This document shows positions 17,539 to 24,790 of a stretch of DNA of 41,858 nt, in pieces. The notes below the pieces were generated by a model. That model did no database searches, was not told the DNA's origin, and worked only from the letters and a program-made list of their open reading frames with translations. Each line of letters starts with the position of its first letter. Position 1 is the stretch's first letter. The stretch is from a gamma proteobacterium endosymbiont of Lamellibrachia anaximandri. GTDB lineage: Bacteria; Pseudomonadota; Gammaproteobacteria; Chromatiales; Chromatiaceae. The translations under genes and the position numbers were made by a program. The stretch lies in contig JAESPE010000020.1 of assembly GCA_016756835.1 (NCBI GenBank), positions 1 through 41,858 of the forward strand, in the 5' to 3' direction.

Positions 17539-18731
17539 TCACTCGACTCCTTAAACTGTTTCTTACGAACCAATGCCGCTCCAGCCAATACTACCGAAGT
17601 CAACAGCATCAAAAAGAAGCCTGTATAAGGATAAGAGTGGGTCGTAAACTGAGCCACCTTACCATCGCCAAACACAGTCGGCATGAATGGTTTGACCGAA
17701 AAAGCACCCATATCATTCAGGGTGTGGCCATACCACCAGAGCCATGCTGAGTAGTCGATGAGGAAGAAGAGAGGCAGCGCCATCGGCACCAGCACCAGCA
17801 ACCAATAGAAAAAGCCATTGTTCTTGCGCGCACCGACCACCACCACCACCATCGCCGCCAACAGACCAAAGAAAACAACTTTGACCGCAGTTTCCAGAGT
17901 GGCGACCATCGGCACAATCTCTTCCTGGTTATTGAAATAGCGCCCCAGGCTTTTTCCATAGTGCCAGGACATCACCTGGAATGAACTGCCGTTCCAAGGT
18001 TCCAGCGTTTCCGACTTAGCCTGGTCAATGTCATAGGTAATCCTGAGTTGCTCAATCAGGTGTGTCTTGCCGACATCGGTTTTTTCAGCCTTTGCCTTTG
18101 CAGCCGCCACCTCAGATGGAAGGATAACCTCGACGCCGGACGCCTCCAGAGAACTTTTCAGGACACCGGTAATTCCACCGATGACGATTTCAGGCTCAGA
18201 AGATTCGCCGGACGCCTCCTGATCAAGTGAGGTCACCAGGGCAGTGACAAACCCTTCATTCTGCAGATTGAAACCTTCCTCTCCATACAGCGTGAGATAC
18301 ATCCAGAGGGCGATACCTAAAAAACCTGCACTCATCAGCGCCATGCGTATTTTTGGCTTGGTACAGATGAACCCCAGCAACATAACGACCATGAACGCCA
18401 TCAGAAATTGACCGAAGCCTCTCTCTACAGGACCACCAGCGGCGATGGGATACATGCCGACATAGTGGTTGATGGTGTCCATCTCATGTACACAATCGAG
18501 TGCTTCATCTTCAGTAATTTCAGCCTTGTCTTGCTTTTGACAACCGTTGAAGACGCCATTCATGTGAAAATGAATTCGCACACCATCCGGAAAGGACTCT
18601 TCAGGGTAGTTAGGCGCAGTGAGAGAGACCCACCAGATCGGGCTATAGAATATGACTGCAAGCAGACCTACAGCGACCAGAGAGAGTATTGCGACTAGGA
18701 GCGTTTGCTTGTTTTGCATAATCACTGACAT
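17535..18731 (-). CDS. nosB: NosB-like membrane protein of clade II nos clusters
   Basis: A 398-residue membrane protein with about five or six hydrophobic helices, near 6-28, 102-124, 128-150, 286-308, 316-338 and 366-390. Two soluble segments lie between them: one rich in Cys and His after the first helix (HFHMNGVFNGCQKQ, DALDCVHEMD-like), and a central 130-residue charged domain. Position between the NosZ/cytochrome genes and nosD matches nosB of Wolinella-type clusters. Its function is unknown; it is thought to help electron transfer or maturation. The ATG at 18731 is chosen. The longer frame begins with TTG at 18761, which falls inside an upstream hairpin. An ATG at 18719 has no ribosome site. 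Confidence 0.8.
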   Translation of the reverse strand: MSVIMQNKQTLLVAILSLVAVGLLAVIFYSPIWWVSLTAPNYPEESFPDGVRIHFHMNGVFNGCQKQDKAEITEDEALDCVHEMDTINHYVGMYPIAAGGPVERGFGQFLMAFMVVMLLGFICTKPKIRMALMSAGFLGIALWMYLTLYGEEGFNLQNEGFVTALVTSLDQEASGESSEPEIVIGGITGVLKSSLEASGVEVILPSEVAAAKAKAEKTDVGKTHLIEQLRITYDIDQAKSETLEPWNGSSFQVMSWHYGKSLGRYFNNQEEIVPMVATLETAVKVVFFGLLAAMVVVVVGARKNNGFFYWLLVLVPMALPLFFLIDYSAWLWWYGHTLNDMGAFSVKPFMPTVFGDGKVAQFTTHSYPYTGFFLMLLTSVVLAGAALVRKKQFKESSD

Positions 18732-18745
18732 TTTGTTGATGAGTC

Positions 18746-18799
18746 CCCCGGTGAGACTCAAGGCACTTCTGGATGAAGCACCTTAAGCGACTCCCGGGG
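18746..18799 (-). other. Extended hairpin between the dihaem cytochrome gene and nosB
   Basis: On the minus-strand transcript, CCCCGG pairs with CCGGGG outside, and AAGGTGCTTC pairs with GAAGTGCCTT inside (two G-U pairs) with a short loop. No U-run follows. It may be a processing or stabilising structure that separates cytochrome levels from nosB expression. A second inverted repeat, TGTACCG / CGGTACA, lies near 18818-18846, just after the cytochrome stop. Confidence 0.55.
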
Positions 18800-18856
18800 A
18801 ATTTAGAGGGAGAGCCTGTACCGAATTTTGCGGACATCCGGTACAGTTGTCATTGA

Positions 18857-19639
18857 TCAATCGTAATCAGGATTCTGCCAATCTTTGGAAGGTGCGAGAT
18901 CCTTGGCGGGAACCTTCTGACGAGATACATAGTTGATGACCATCTGCATATCCTTGTCGGAGAAGCCCTTGATCTGTTTCACCATATCAGGGTTAGCATT
19001 ACGGCGTTTGCCGTCACGAATCCACTCGAACTGGCGCAGCATATAAGAGTAGTGCTGACCATGGATCTTGGGGTAGAACTTGTCTTCCATGCCCTCACCA
19101 TTTTCACCATGACACTGGATGCAGTTGTCGGCATAGAGTTTCTTACCCTGCTCAAACTCTGGAAACAGTTCATTCCAGGGACCCTTGCCATTGTCCGGAT
19201 TCATGGGCAGCTTGGAGATGTAGTCGGTGACGTCAGCAACCAGTTGGGCAGGATTGATCTCACCTTCATGATAACCGGATACCGCCAGAATCTGTTCATC
19301 CAGCGCAAAAGGATACATGGTGGGGTTATCGCGATTCTTGGCACGAATGTCGGTCAACTGCTTAACCAGCACACTGCGATGCTGTCCGGCTAACTGTGGA
19401 AAGGTACCGTCCTTCAGTCCCCAGCCTTCCAGCAGGTGGCAGGCGGAACAGACTTCGTAGACAACTATGCCACGTGGCTTGTCGGGTGCTAGCAACATAG
19501 CCTCGGTCTTCTCACCACCCGCTTTATTCCAGTCTTTGACATCCGTTACCTGGGCATCACCCTCTGCAGCAAAGCTGCTGGCGGAAACAATCAACCCCAA
19601 AGCCAGTGAAAGGGTCGTCAATACAGATTTAACACTCAT
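18857..19639 (-). CDS. Exported dihaem cytochrome c (NosC-like)
   Basis: A 260-residue periplasmic cytochrome with a Sec signal at 1-25 (cleavage near SSFA-AEG). It has two haem sites: C64-S-A-C67-H68 and C173-I-Q-C176-H177. Each is followed by the Leu-Ala-Gly or Ile-His-Gly-Gln block of cytochrome c4-like folds. Candidate Met ligands are in NPTMYPF near 108 and NPDMVKQ further on. It heads the transcript running into nosB. The position is like that of the nosC cytochromes of clade II clusters, proposed to link NosGH to NosZ. An AGGAG sequence precedes its ATG. A perfect FNR box lies 140 bases upstream. Confidence 0.9.
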   Translation of the reverse strand: MSVKSVLTTLSLALGLIVSASSFAAEGDAQVTDVKDWNKAGGEKTEAMLLAPDKPRGIVVYEVCSACHLLEGWGLKDGTFPQLAGQHRSVLVKQLTDIRAKNRDNPTMYPFALDEQILAVSGYHEGEINPAQLVADVTDYISKLPMNPDNGKGPWNELFPEFEQGKKLYADNCIQCHGENGEGMEDKFYPKIHGQHYSYMLRQFEWIRDGKRRNANPDMVKQIKGFSDKDMQMVINYVSRQKVPAKDLAPSKDWQNPDYD

Positions 19640-19779
19640 TCCAAGTTTCTCCTGTTCCCCGTTGCGGGGTACAAATACTTCTTTAATGTACGCCAGGCCG
19701 ACATCACCGTCCCTTGTCTGACCGAAGGCTCAACATCCGCTTCGGCGACAGATTCTTCCAGAGTGAATATTAGCATTCA

Positions 19780-19793
19780 TTGATATACATCAA
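19780..19793 (-). promoter_or_regulatory. FNR/DNR-type box upstream of the dihaem cytochrome-nosB operon
   Basis: TTGATATACATCAA, a perfect match to the FNR-family consensus TTGAT-N4-ATCAA. If the box is centred at -41.5 for the minus strand, the predicted -10 is AAGAAT near 19752-19757 and the start near 19745. This would give oxygen- or NO-responsive control of the second nos transcript. Confidence 0.8.
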
Positions 19794-19843
19794 AACCTGC
19801 ACCGGACCATAAGCCCTGATGGAATTCAGTCCCGGTGCAGGTT
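19794..19843 (-). terminator. Intrinsic terminator after the monohaem cytochrome gene
   Basis: Perfect 12-bp arms AACCTGCACCGG and CCGGTGCAGGTT with a 26-base loop, followed on the minus strand by TTTTGATG. It lies ten bases after the cytochrome stop. The T-run directly abuts the FNR box, so the end of one unit and the promoter of the next are packed together. Confidence 0.7.
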
Positions 19844-19852
19844 AAATTTTGA

Positions 19853-20170
19853 CTACTGAGTCGCGAGCCAGTCTGCGATCGCTTTCATCTCGTCATCTGA
19901 GACCAAACCCATCACACCCTTCATCGCAGCGGTTTGACCGTTATTACGTGCGCCAGACTTGATATCTTTCATCTGGTTAAAGGCGTAGTCGGCATTCTGC
20001 CCCGCCAGCTTGGGATACATAGGCATTATCGGGGTTTTGGCATCTTTACCATGACAGGACCAGCAGGTCTTTGCCTGGAAGAGCGCTGCACCATCGGCAG
20101 CTACTGCATTACCGATCGCACCAAGAGAGAGAGTAGCGGCTACTGCGGCAAAAGTGATCAATTTCAACAT
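19853..20170 (-). CDS. Small exported monohaem cytochrome c
   Basis: A 105-residue class I cytochrome c with one haem site, C36-W-S-C39-H40, and a Sec signal ending near NAVA-ADG (residue 24). Candidate axial methionines are in TPIMPMYPKLAGQ. The compact C-terminal helix is SDDEMKAIADWLATQ. The ATG at 20170 is chosen because AGAGGAAA sits just upstream. The longer open frame to 20242 would bury the signal peptide. It lies directly downstream of nosZ and is the likeliest immediate electron donor to the CuA site. That is inferred from position. Confidence 0.9.
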   Translation of the reverse strand: MLKLITFAAVAATLSLGAIGNAVAADGAALFQAKTCWSCHGKDAKTPIMPMYPKLAGQNADYAFNQMKDIKSGARNNGQTAAMKGVMGLVSDDEMKAIADWLATQ

Positions 20171-20365
20171 TGGTATTTCCTCTTTTTTCAGACAATGCGC
20201 CCCGTTTTGGGCAACATATTCCATGGGGTGGGAGTCTCTCACCGGGTAAAGGTTCCCGCATTGAGCGACATCAAATAAAAACCTTCGATGTCTAGAGTAG
20301 CTTTCACGAGAGCATTCGATTAACTATACACCTAATTTTTTGACCAAATAACCATTTAGAAACGA

Positions 20366-20391
20366 GAAAGGGGACCGTTAGGTCCCCTCTC
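20366..20391 (-). terminator. Hairpin between nosZ and the monohaem cytochrome gene
   Basis: On the minus strand GAGAGGGGACC and GGTCCCCTTTC form an 11-bp stem (one G-U pair) with a TAAC loop, followed by a mixed, moderately T-rich TCGTTTCT. This is a partial terminator or attenuator. It would make nosZ message more abundant than the cytochrome message. Confidence 0.55.
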
Positions 20392-20418
20392 CCTTTCAGG
20401 TCAATTGCTTCTCAGCAA

Positions 20419-22731
20419 TTATTTGGCCTTTTTCACTTCGACCTTTTTGGCGCCATGCTCCTCAAGGAAGGTTTTGGCACGCAGACCCATGTCTGCGGTC
20501 TTGACCTGATACTGCCAGTGCTGACCCGCCCAAAGCGTCGCGTTCTGGTAGTCACCCTTGGCAGCATAGGCCTCAGACTTCTTCTTGGCTTCGTCTGCAA
20601 AACCGAGCTGATCGGTCGCATCCTCAACCAGTGCCACAACTTCCGGGAAGTCCTTGTAGTTATGACTGGTGATAAAGCCTACCACGGAGTTGATGATAGC
20701 CTGGGTATCGACATTGGTCTTGACCTGCTTGTCGTAATCAGCCTTGGTGTACTTCTGACCTTCTGCCATCTTCGCGCCAGTTTTGGCCACATAACCCTTG
20801 GGCTTGACCAGCAGGTAACCCTGCATCTCCAGATGAAGCGCGGAGCAGAACTCGGTGCAGTAGTAGGGATAGACACCGGCCTTATCGGCCACGAAGGTGG
20901 CGGATACGGTCTTGCCAGGCTCAATCGAGAGATTGACGTTCTGGCTGTACATGGCGAAACCATGGGTCTCGTCCTCTGCACGTTCCAGATTGGTCAGATG
21001 GATGGAGACAGTCTCACCCTCTTCGACCTCGATGATCTCAGGCGTGATGTGTGAACGGATCACAGTACCGTAGACATGAACCACGCCGTCTTTGCGTACC
21101 ACTTTCTCGCGGCCAGCACGGGTCTTCCAGGGTGATTTCTTGTTGGTACGGCTGTCCCAACCAGATTTGTAGCGAACTATAGGCTTCAGCTTATCGGCCT
21201 TGATGGCTACAACGTAGTGGGGCTCACCCAGTGGCAGAGGCATATCGTAGAGCAGCTGCATCTTGTCACCGCTGATATCGATCAACTGATGGTTCTGCGG
21301 ATGCAGGGGACCGACAGGATTGAAGCGATCGATGGCCAGTTTGTTGAGGGAGACCAGATACTTGCCGTCAGGGGATACGGAGTCGCCTTCCATCGACATC
21401 AAGTGACCGATATTGTAGTGGATATGGAGTTGATCCAGCACCTTGCCTTTACAGTAGTCCCACTTGGTAACCATGGAGTCCACATAGATGGAGGTGTAGA
21501 CCACACACTCTTTGGAATCATACTGGGTATGCAGCGGACCAAGCCCCACCTGCACTTGGCGAGCCAACGCATCCTTCATGGCGATGATCGGGATACCATA
21601 GGGGTCTTTGCCTTCAAACTTCTTACTGTCGATGGCCTTCTTGATCTTCTCCCAGCTGTAGACCCAGGCATGGCTGTCGAGCTTACCGGAGACAATCATG
21701 TGGGTACCATCAGGGCTCACATCTACACCATGAGGACTCTTGGGCTCGGGGATCAGATAGAGCAGACCCTCTTTTACCGCCTGCTTCATGGTGATCTGGT
21801 ATGCACCATTGACCTTGTGGACCTTACCGGCGGCAACCAGCTCAGCAGCCTTCTTCCAGTTGGTTACATGCAGGAAATCGGTATCCTTCTGGGAGCAACC
21901 CGCCTCGAAGGGAGGACGTCCACGTTCGATACCACCGACATAGCGCTCGGAACAGAAAGAGTTGGTGAAACCCCAACCCATTGACGGTCCTTTGCCTGCA
22001 TCGGAAAGATCCTGGCTGTAGGGAGGCAGCTCAAAAGTGAAGGAGTTCTCGGGCTCAATCTTGCCCTTCTCCATATTAAACTTCCAGTAGGTCAGCGCAC
22101 CACGATACTTTTCGTTGAACTCTTCCAGCGGTACATAGTCACCGCTGACCGGCGCTGCGTACTGGGAGGCCTCCATCACGTATTCTGTATTCGGGGTAAC
22201 AAAAGCACCACCGTGATCGGACTTCATGAAGGGGTTGACCACAATCTGCTTGGTTTCGAAGTCGTGCAGATCGATCACCGCAATACGGGGATTGGCCTTA
22301 TCATTGATGAACAGGTATTTACCGTTGTATTCGCCTTCTGTCTCGGAGAAAGCCGGATGATGGGTATCACCGTAGTTGATCAGCTTGCCATTGATCTTGC
22401 CCTGGGCCAGAACAGCCTTAGACTCGTCATCGAAGCCGTAACCCTGCCAAGGCTCAGGCGTAAACACACCGATGTATTTCAGGATACGCATTGACGGGAT
22501 GCCGTAGACGATCACCTGGCCGCTTTGGCCGCCTGAACTGAAAGCCAGATACTCATCGCGTCCGCCGGTAGGCGTGTAGGTCTTGGCCGCAGCCATCAGA
22601 TCTTTCTGTGTCAGGCCACGCGCCTTCATCACATCTTTGAGAGACTGCTGGGCGAAACTGCTTGAAGCCGCTCCCAGCCCAATACCCAGGCCCACAAGCG
22701 CCGTACATAACTGTTTGGTGCTTTTCTTCAT
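20419..22731 (-). CDS. nosZ: Nitrous oxide reductase NosZ, clade II (Sec-exported)
   Basis: Periplasmic homodimeric copper enzyme reducing N2O to N2. It has 770 residues. The N terminus is a plain Sec signal (cleavage near SSFA-QQS, residue 27) without twin arginines, which marks the clade II lineage. The CuZ domain is a seven-bladed propeller with H124-H125 in DTHHPAFSETEG, then KSDHGGAF, SPHGVDVSPDG, GLGPLHTQYD and YNIGHLMSMEGDS. The cupredoxin domain carries CuA at C625, C629, H633 and M636 in YYCTEFCSALHLEMQGY. After CuA comes a 120-residue helical extension (about 650-770) rich in Lys and Ala. It lacks the C-terminal haem c domain of Wolinella NosZ. GGGGAA precedes the ATG, and an FNR-like box lies about 98 bases upstream. 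Confidence 0.97.
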   Translation of the reverse strand: MKKSTKQLCTALVGLGIGLGAASSSFAQQSLKDVMKARGLTQKDLMAAAKTYTPTGGRDEYLAFSSGGQSGQVIVYGIPSMRILKYIGVFTPEPWQGYGFDDESKAVLAQGKINGKLINYGDTHHPAFSETEGEYNGKYLFINDKANPRIAVIDLHDFETKQIVVNPFMKSDHGGAFVTPNTEYVMEASQYAAPVSGDYVPLEEFNEKYRGALTYWKFNMEKGKIEPENSFTFELPPYSQDLSDAGKGPSMGWGFTNSFCSERYVGGIERGRPPFEAGCSQKDTDFLHVTNWKKAAELVAAGKVHKVNGAYQITMKQAVKEGLLYLIPEPKSPHGVDVSPDGTHMIVSGKLDSHAWVYSWEKIKKAIDSKKFEGKDPYGIPIIAMKDALARQVQVGLGPLHTQYDSKECVVYTSIYVDSMVTKWDYCKGKVLDQLHIHYNIGHLMSMEGDSVSPDGKYLVSLNKLAIDRFNPVGPLHPQNHQLIDISGDKMQLLYDMPLPLGEPHYVVAIKADKLKPIVRYKSGWDSRTNKKSPWKTRAGREKVVRKDGVVHVYGTVIRSHITPEIIEVEEGETVSIHLTNLERAEDETHGFAMYSQNVNLSIEPGKTVSATFVADKAGVYPYYCTEFCSALHLEMQGYLLVKPKGYVAKTGAKMAEGQKYTKADYDKQVKTNVDTQAIINSVVGFITSHNYKDFPEVVALVEDATDQLGFADEAKKKSEAYAAKGDYQNATLWAGQHWQYQVKTADMGLRAKTFLEEHGAKKVEVKKAK

Positions 22732-22822
22732 TATTCCCCTTCCCCAAGTTTAGAGACAGATTGTGCTGCGCATAATACGAACACTCACACGAGGATAGTC
22801 CAAAAATGCGTCATATGACACA

Positions 22823-22836
22823 TTGATTTTGGTCAA
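22823..22836 (-). promoter_or_regulatory. FNR/DNR-type box upstream of nosZ
   Basis: TTGATTTTGGTCAA, nine of ten consensus positions. It is centred 98 bases before the nosZ ATG. On the minus strand a possible -10, TATCCT, falls at 22792-22797, giving a start near 22785. A separate perfect palindrome, GTCATATGAC, lies at 22810-22819 between box and -10; its role is unknown. Confidence 0.7.
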
Positions 22837-22885
22837 ATAACACGGATTAGATTTTTCTATACCGGCACAAGGAAGAGATGGGATT

Positions 22886-23431
22886 TTAGGGTAGAACCTC
22901 AAGCAACCCCTGAGCCAACTGTTCAGCGGTAATGCCATAGACATACTTCTTTATAAAGCGACCGTCCGGCCCCAATAGATAGAGGCTGGCGGAGTGATCC
23001 ATCACATAGAGGTCGGGATCAGCCACCTCCTCCTCCACCTTTTCATATTTCACCTTGAACTGGGTGGCAACACGCTCAATCATCGGCTTTGAACCTGTCA
23101 CCCCGATCAACCGGGGATCAAAGTACTCTACATAGTTACGCATCACCTTAACGTTATCCCGCTCCGGATCAATGGTGATGAAATAGGGCTGTATCAACTT
23201 GGCTTTTTCACCCAGTTCATCCAGGGCCAGTGACAGCACCTGCAGGGTTGTGGGACAGACATCCGGACAGTAGGTGTAACCGAAATAGAGCAGGTGATAA
23301 CCCCCGCGCATATCCCTTTCGGTCAGAGTTCCACCGAGATGGTCGGTCAGGATGAAGCGGCCACCGATACCATCCTGATCGGGAATACCATCACTATCAG
23401 CGGTGATACGCGCCTGTTCAGCCGCTTTCAT
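22886..23431 (-). CDS. Sco1/SenC-family copper protein without an export signal
   Basis: A 181-residue thioredoxin-fold protein of the SCO1/SenC/PrrC family, which carry Cu(I)/Cu(II) for building CuA sites in cytochrome oxidase and also NosZ. The metal ligands are present: C55 and C59 in YTYCPDVCP and H146 in MDHSAS. The domain starts almost at residue 20. Unlike ordinary Sco proteins there is no N-terminal membrane anchor or signal: the first 20 residues are hydrophilic, and the frame upstream is open only to 23473. The gene lies eight bases after the ZnuA-like gene in the -1 frame, so it may be translationally coupled or joined to it by frameshift. It is the last gene before nosZ. Confidence 0.88.
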   Translation of the reverse strand: MKAAEQARITADSDGIPDQDGIGGRFILTDHLGGTLTERDMRGGYHLLYFGYTYCPDVCPTTLQVLSLALDELGEKAKLIQPYFITIDPERDNVKVMRNYVEYFDPRLIGVTGSKPMIERVATQFKVKYEKVEEEVADPDLYVMDHSASLYLLGPDGRFIKKYVYGITAEQLAQGLLEVLP

Positions 23432-23439
23432 ATCCGCAT

Positions 23440-24318
23440 TCAGACAGCGTTTGATGATATCCGTATGTGATCCATCAGCTGAAAATAGAGATCAGGACCC
23501 GGCTTTAGATTGATGCCCAGGCTGTCGAGTCTGCCGATGTTGACTTCCTGCCCCTGAGTCAAAAGCCCTGCATGCTCCGCAGGCATGCCCGCTTCTATCA
23601 GCAGGCACACCGCCTCGCCGTCCACGATGCGCTGCCGCACCTTGAATAATGAAGCCGCATCCCCCGGCTGGCGCGGGGAGATGCCTACATGTTCGATCAC
23701 CGTCAGTGCATAGGCCTGTTCGAAATAGTGGAGAGTGTCGTAATACTGCACACCCAACCCCGCTTTCAACCCTCGATAGCCGTACTCATACTCCCGGTCG
23801 ATACGGGAGAGCCGCTGCATCAGCTTGCGTCTGTTTTGCTGATAGATATGGCTTCTGGCCGGGTCAGCCTCAATCAGCAGGCGGGCAAGATCATCCAGCA
23901 GAATGATGATATTCCGGTCATCGAGCCAGAAAAACGGGTCACGTTTTGCATCATCGCCCCGCGAGAGGAGAATCTTCATGCTGTTACTCGATAAAAGCTC
24001 GATTACCCTTACCCGGGGTTCAAGCGCGGCGATCGACTCCGCCAGATGCTCCTCCAACTCCGGACCGACCCAGATGACCAGATCAGCGGCCTGCATAGCA
24101 TGCTTCTGCTGGTCAGTTGGCTTGAATACAAGGGGACTCTGCTCCCCAGTCACAAGTAGCTGTGGGCCTTTTGTGCCTTCCATAAGGCCAGCTAGGATGG
24201 AGTGGATCGGCTTGATACTGACAACGACATCAAAACTGTCATCCGCAAGGAGAGTTTGTCCGGAGAAAATAAGACCGAAAGCGACACACAGAGGTAATAC
24301 GTAACGTTTGAACCACAT
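23440..24318 (-). CDS. ZnuA/TroA-like periplasmic protein lacking the metal-binding histidines
   Basis: A 292-residue exported protein with a Sec signal at 1-25 and the fold pattern of cluster A-I zinc/manganese-binding proteins (ZnuA). Family landmarks remain: VVSIKPIHSILAGLM, KPTDQQKHAMQAADLVIWVGPELE, WLDDRN and RLDSLGINL. Each of the three canonical ligand histidines is replaced. SPH becomes SPL (L63), DPHxW becomes DPFFW (F129), and the third (HDxxxYF) becomes YDTLHYF (Y193). Asp265 is kept. No permease or ATPase partner is adjacent. It therefore probably does not import zinc. Position between a small secreted protein and Sco, upstream of nosZ, suggests a NosZ-maturation or copper-related role, which is inference. 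Gaps to neighbours are 14 and 8 bases. Confidence 0.82.
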   Translation of the reverse strand: MWFKRYVLPLCVAFGLIFSGQTLLADDSFDVVVSIKPIHSILAGLMEGTKGPQLLVTGEQSPLVFKPTDQQKHAMQAADLVIWVGPELEEHLAESIAALEPRVRVIELLSSNSMKILLSRGDDAKRDPFFWLDDRNIIILLDDLARLLIEADPARSHIYQQNRRKLMQRLSRIDREYEYGYRGLKAGLGVQYYDTLHYFEQAYALTVIEHVGISPRQPGDAASLFKVRQRIVDGEAVCLLIEAGMPAEHAGLLTQGQEVNIGRLDSLGINLKPGPDLYFQLMDHIRISSNAV

Positions 24319-24332
24319 AATTTAAGATCAGC

Positions 24333-24674
24333 TCAAGGCTTGCTAAAAACAGTTTCAAGTTGCTGAACAGCCGCATCGACCTGTTCATTGAATGTCGGCG
24401 CACTTGGGCAGGTAGCCTGTGCAGCCATAAAACTCATGAAGGAGGTATTGGTTTCAATATCGAATAACTCTCCCAACTGCCTGCGTTTGGGAAGCGTCAT
24501 CACCAGCACTCTTTTCATATGCTGGGTCTGCTCAAGATAACGGCAATGCAAGGCCACGCCGTTTAACTCTCCCAGACGTTTAATTGCAGCAAACTGCTGA
24601 TCGGTCGCAGCAATAGCTGTGCTCTGACAACACAGGATCAATAACAGAAGAACTGGGATTCGGTTGAATTTCAT
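24333..24674 (-). CDS. Small exported two-cysteine protein of unknown function
   Basis: A 113-residue protein I do not recognise. Residues 1-22 are a Sec signal (FNRIPVLLLLILCCQSTAIA-ATD). The mature part is helical, with two cysteines, C44 (ALHCRYLEQ) and C89 (QATCPSAP), likely forming a disulfide. It is the first gene of a three-gene unit with the ZnuA-like and Sco genes (14- and 8-base gaps). It is preceded by an FNR-type box with a well-placed -10, so it is probably co-induced with nosZ. Confidence 0.75.
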   Translation of the reverse strand: MKFNRIPVLLLLILCCQSTAIAATDQQFAAIKRLGELNGVALHCRYLEQTQHMKRVLVMTLPKRRQLGELFDIETNTSFMSFMAAQATCPSAPTFNEQVDAAVQQLETVFSKP

Positions 24675-24700
24675 GCAAACACTCTTACAGTAAGCGCGGC

Positions 24701-24706
24701 ATTTTA
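24701..24706 (-). promoter_or_regulatory. -10 element for the small protein / ZnuA-like / Sco operon
   Basis: TAAAAT on the minus strand. It lies exactly at -12 to -7 if the FNR-like box at 24729-24742 is centred at -41.5, predicting a start at about 24694, 20 bases before the ATG. Confidence 0.6.
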
Positions 24707-24728
24707 GGGCCGACTGACCTTTCTGTCA

Positions 24729-24742
24729 CTGTTTTAGATCAA
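24729..24742 (-). promoter_or_regulatory. FNR/DNR-like box upstream of the small protein / ZnuA-like / Sco operon
   Basis: On the minus strand TTGATCTAAAACAG: a perfect left half-site and three of five positions on the right. The spacing to the TAAAAT -10 is that of class II FNR promoters. Confidence 0.6.
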
Positions 24743-24790
24743 ATTCGCGGGGTGATGAAGGATTCCACGAGGCGCGTAACTGTATTAAAG

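Noticed and set aside
20339-20354. FNR-like half-site (TTGACCAAATAAC) upstream of the monohaem cytochrome gene
   Set aside because: Only one half matches; the second half does not pair, so it is not counted as a fourth box.
21217-21984. Plus-strand 255-codon open frame inside nosZ
   Set aside because: Antisense to the CuZ propeller of NosZ; composition is that of a reverse-frame translation.
22810-22819. GTCATATGAC palindrome as an operator of nosZ
   Set aside because: A perfect 10-bp palindrome, but there is no second copy in the nos region and no known regulator matches; kept only as a remark.
23440-24318. Annotating as zinc importer subunit znuA
   Set aside because: The ligand histidines are lost and there is no znuB or znuC nearby.
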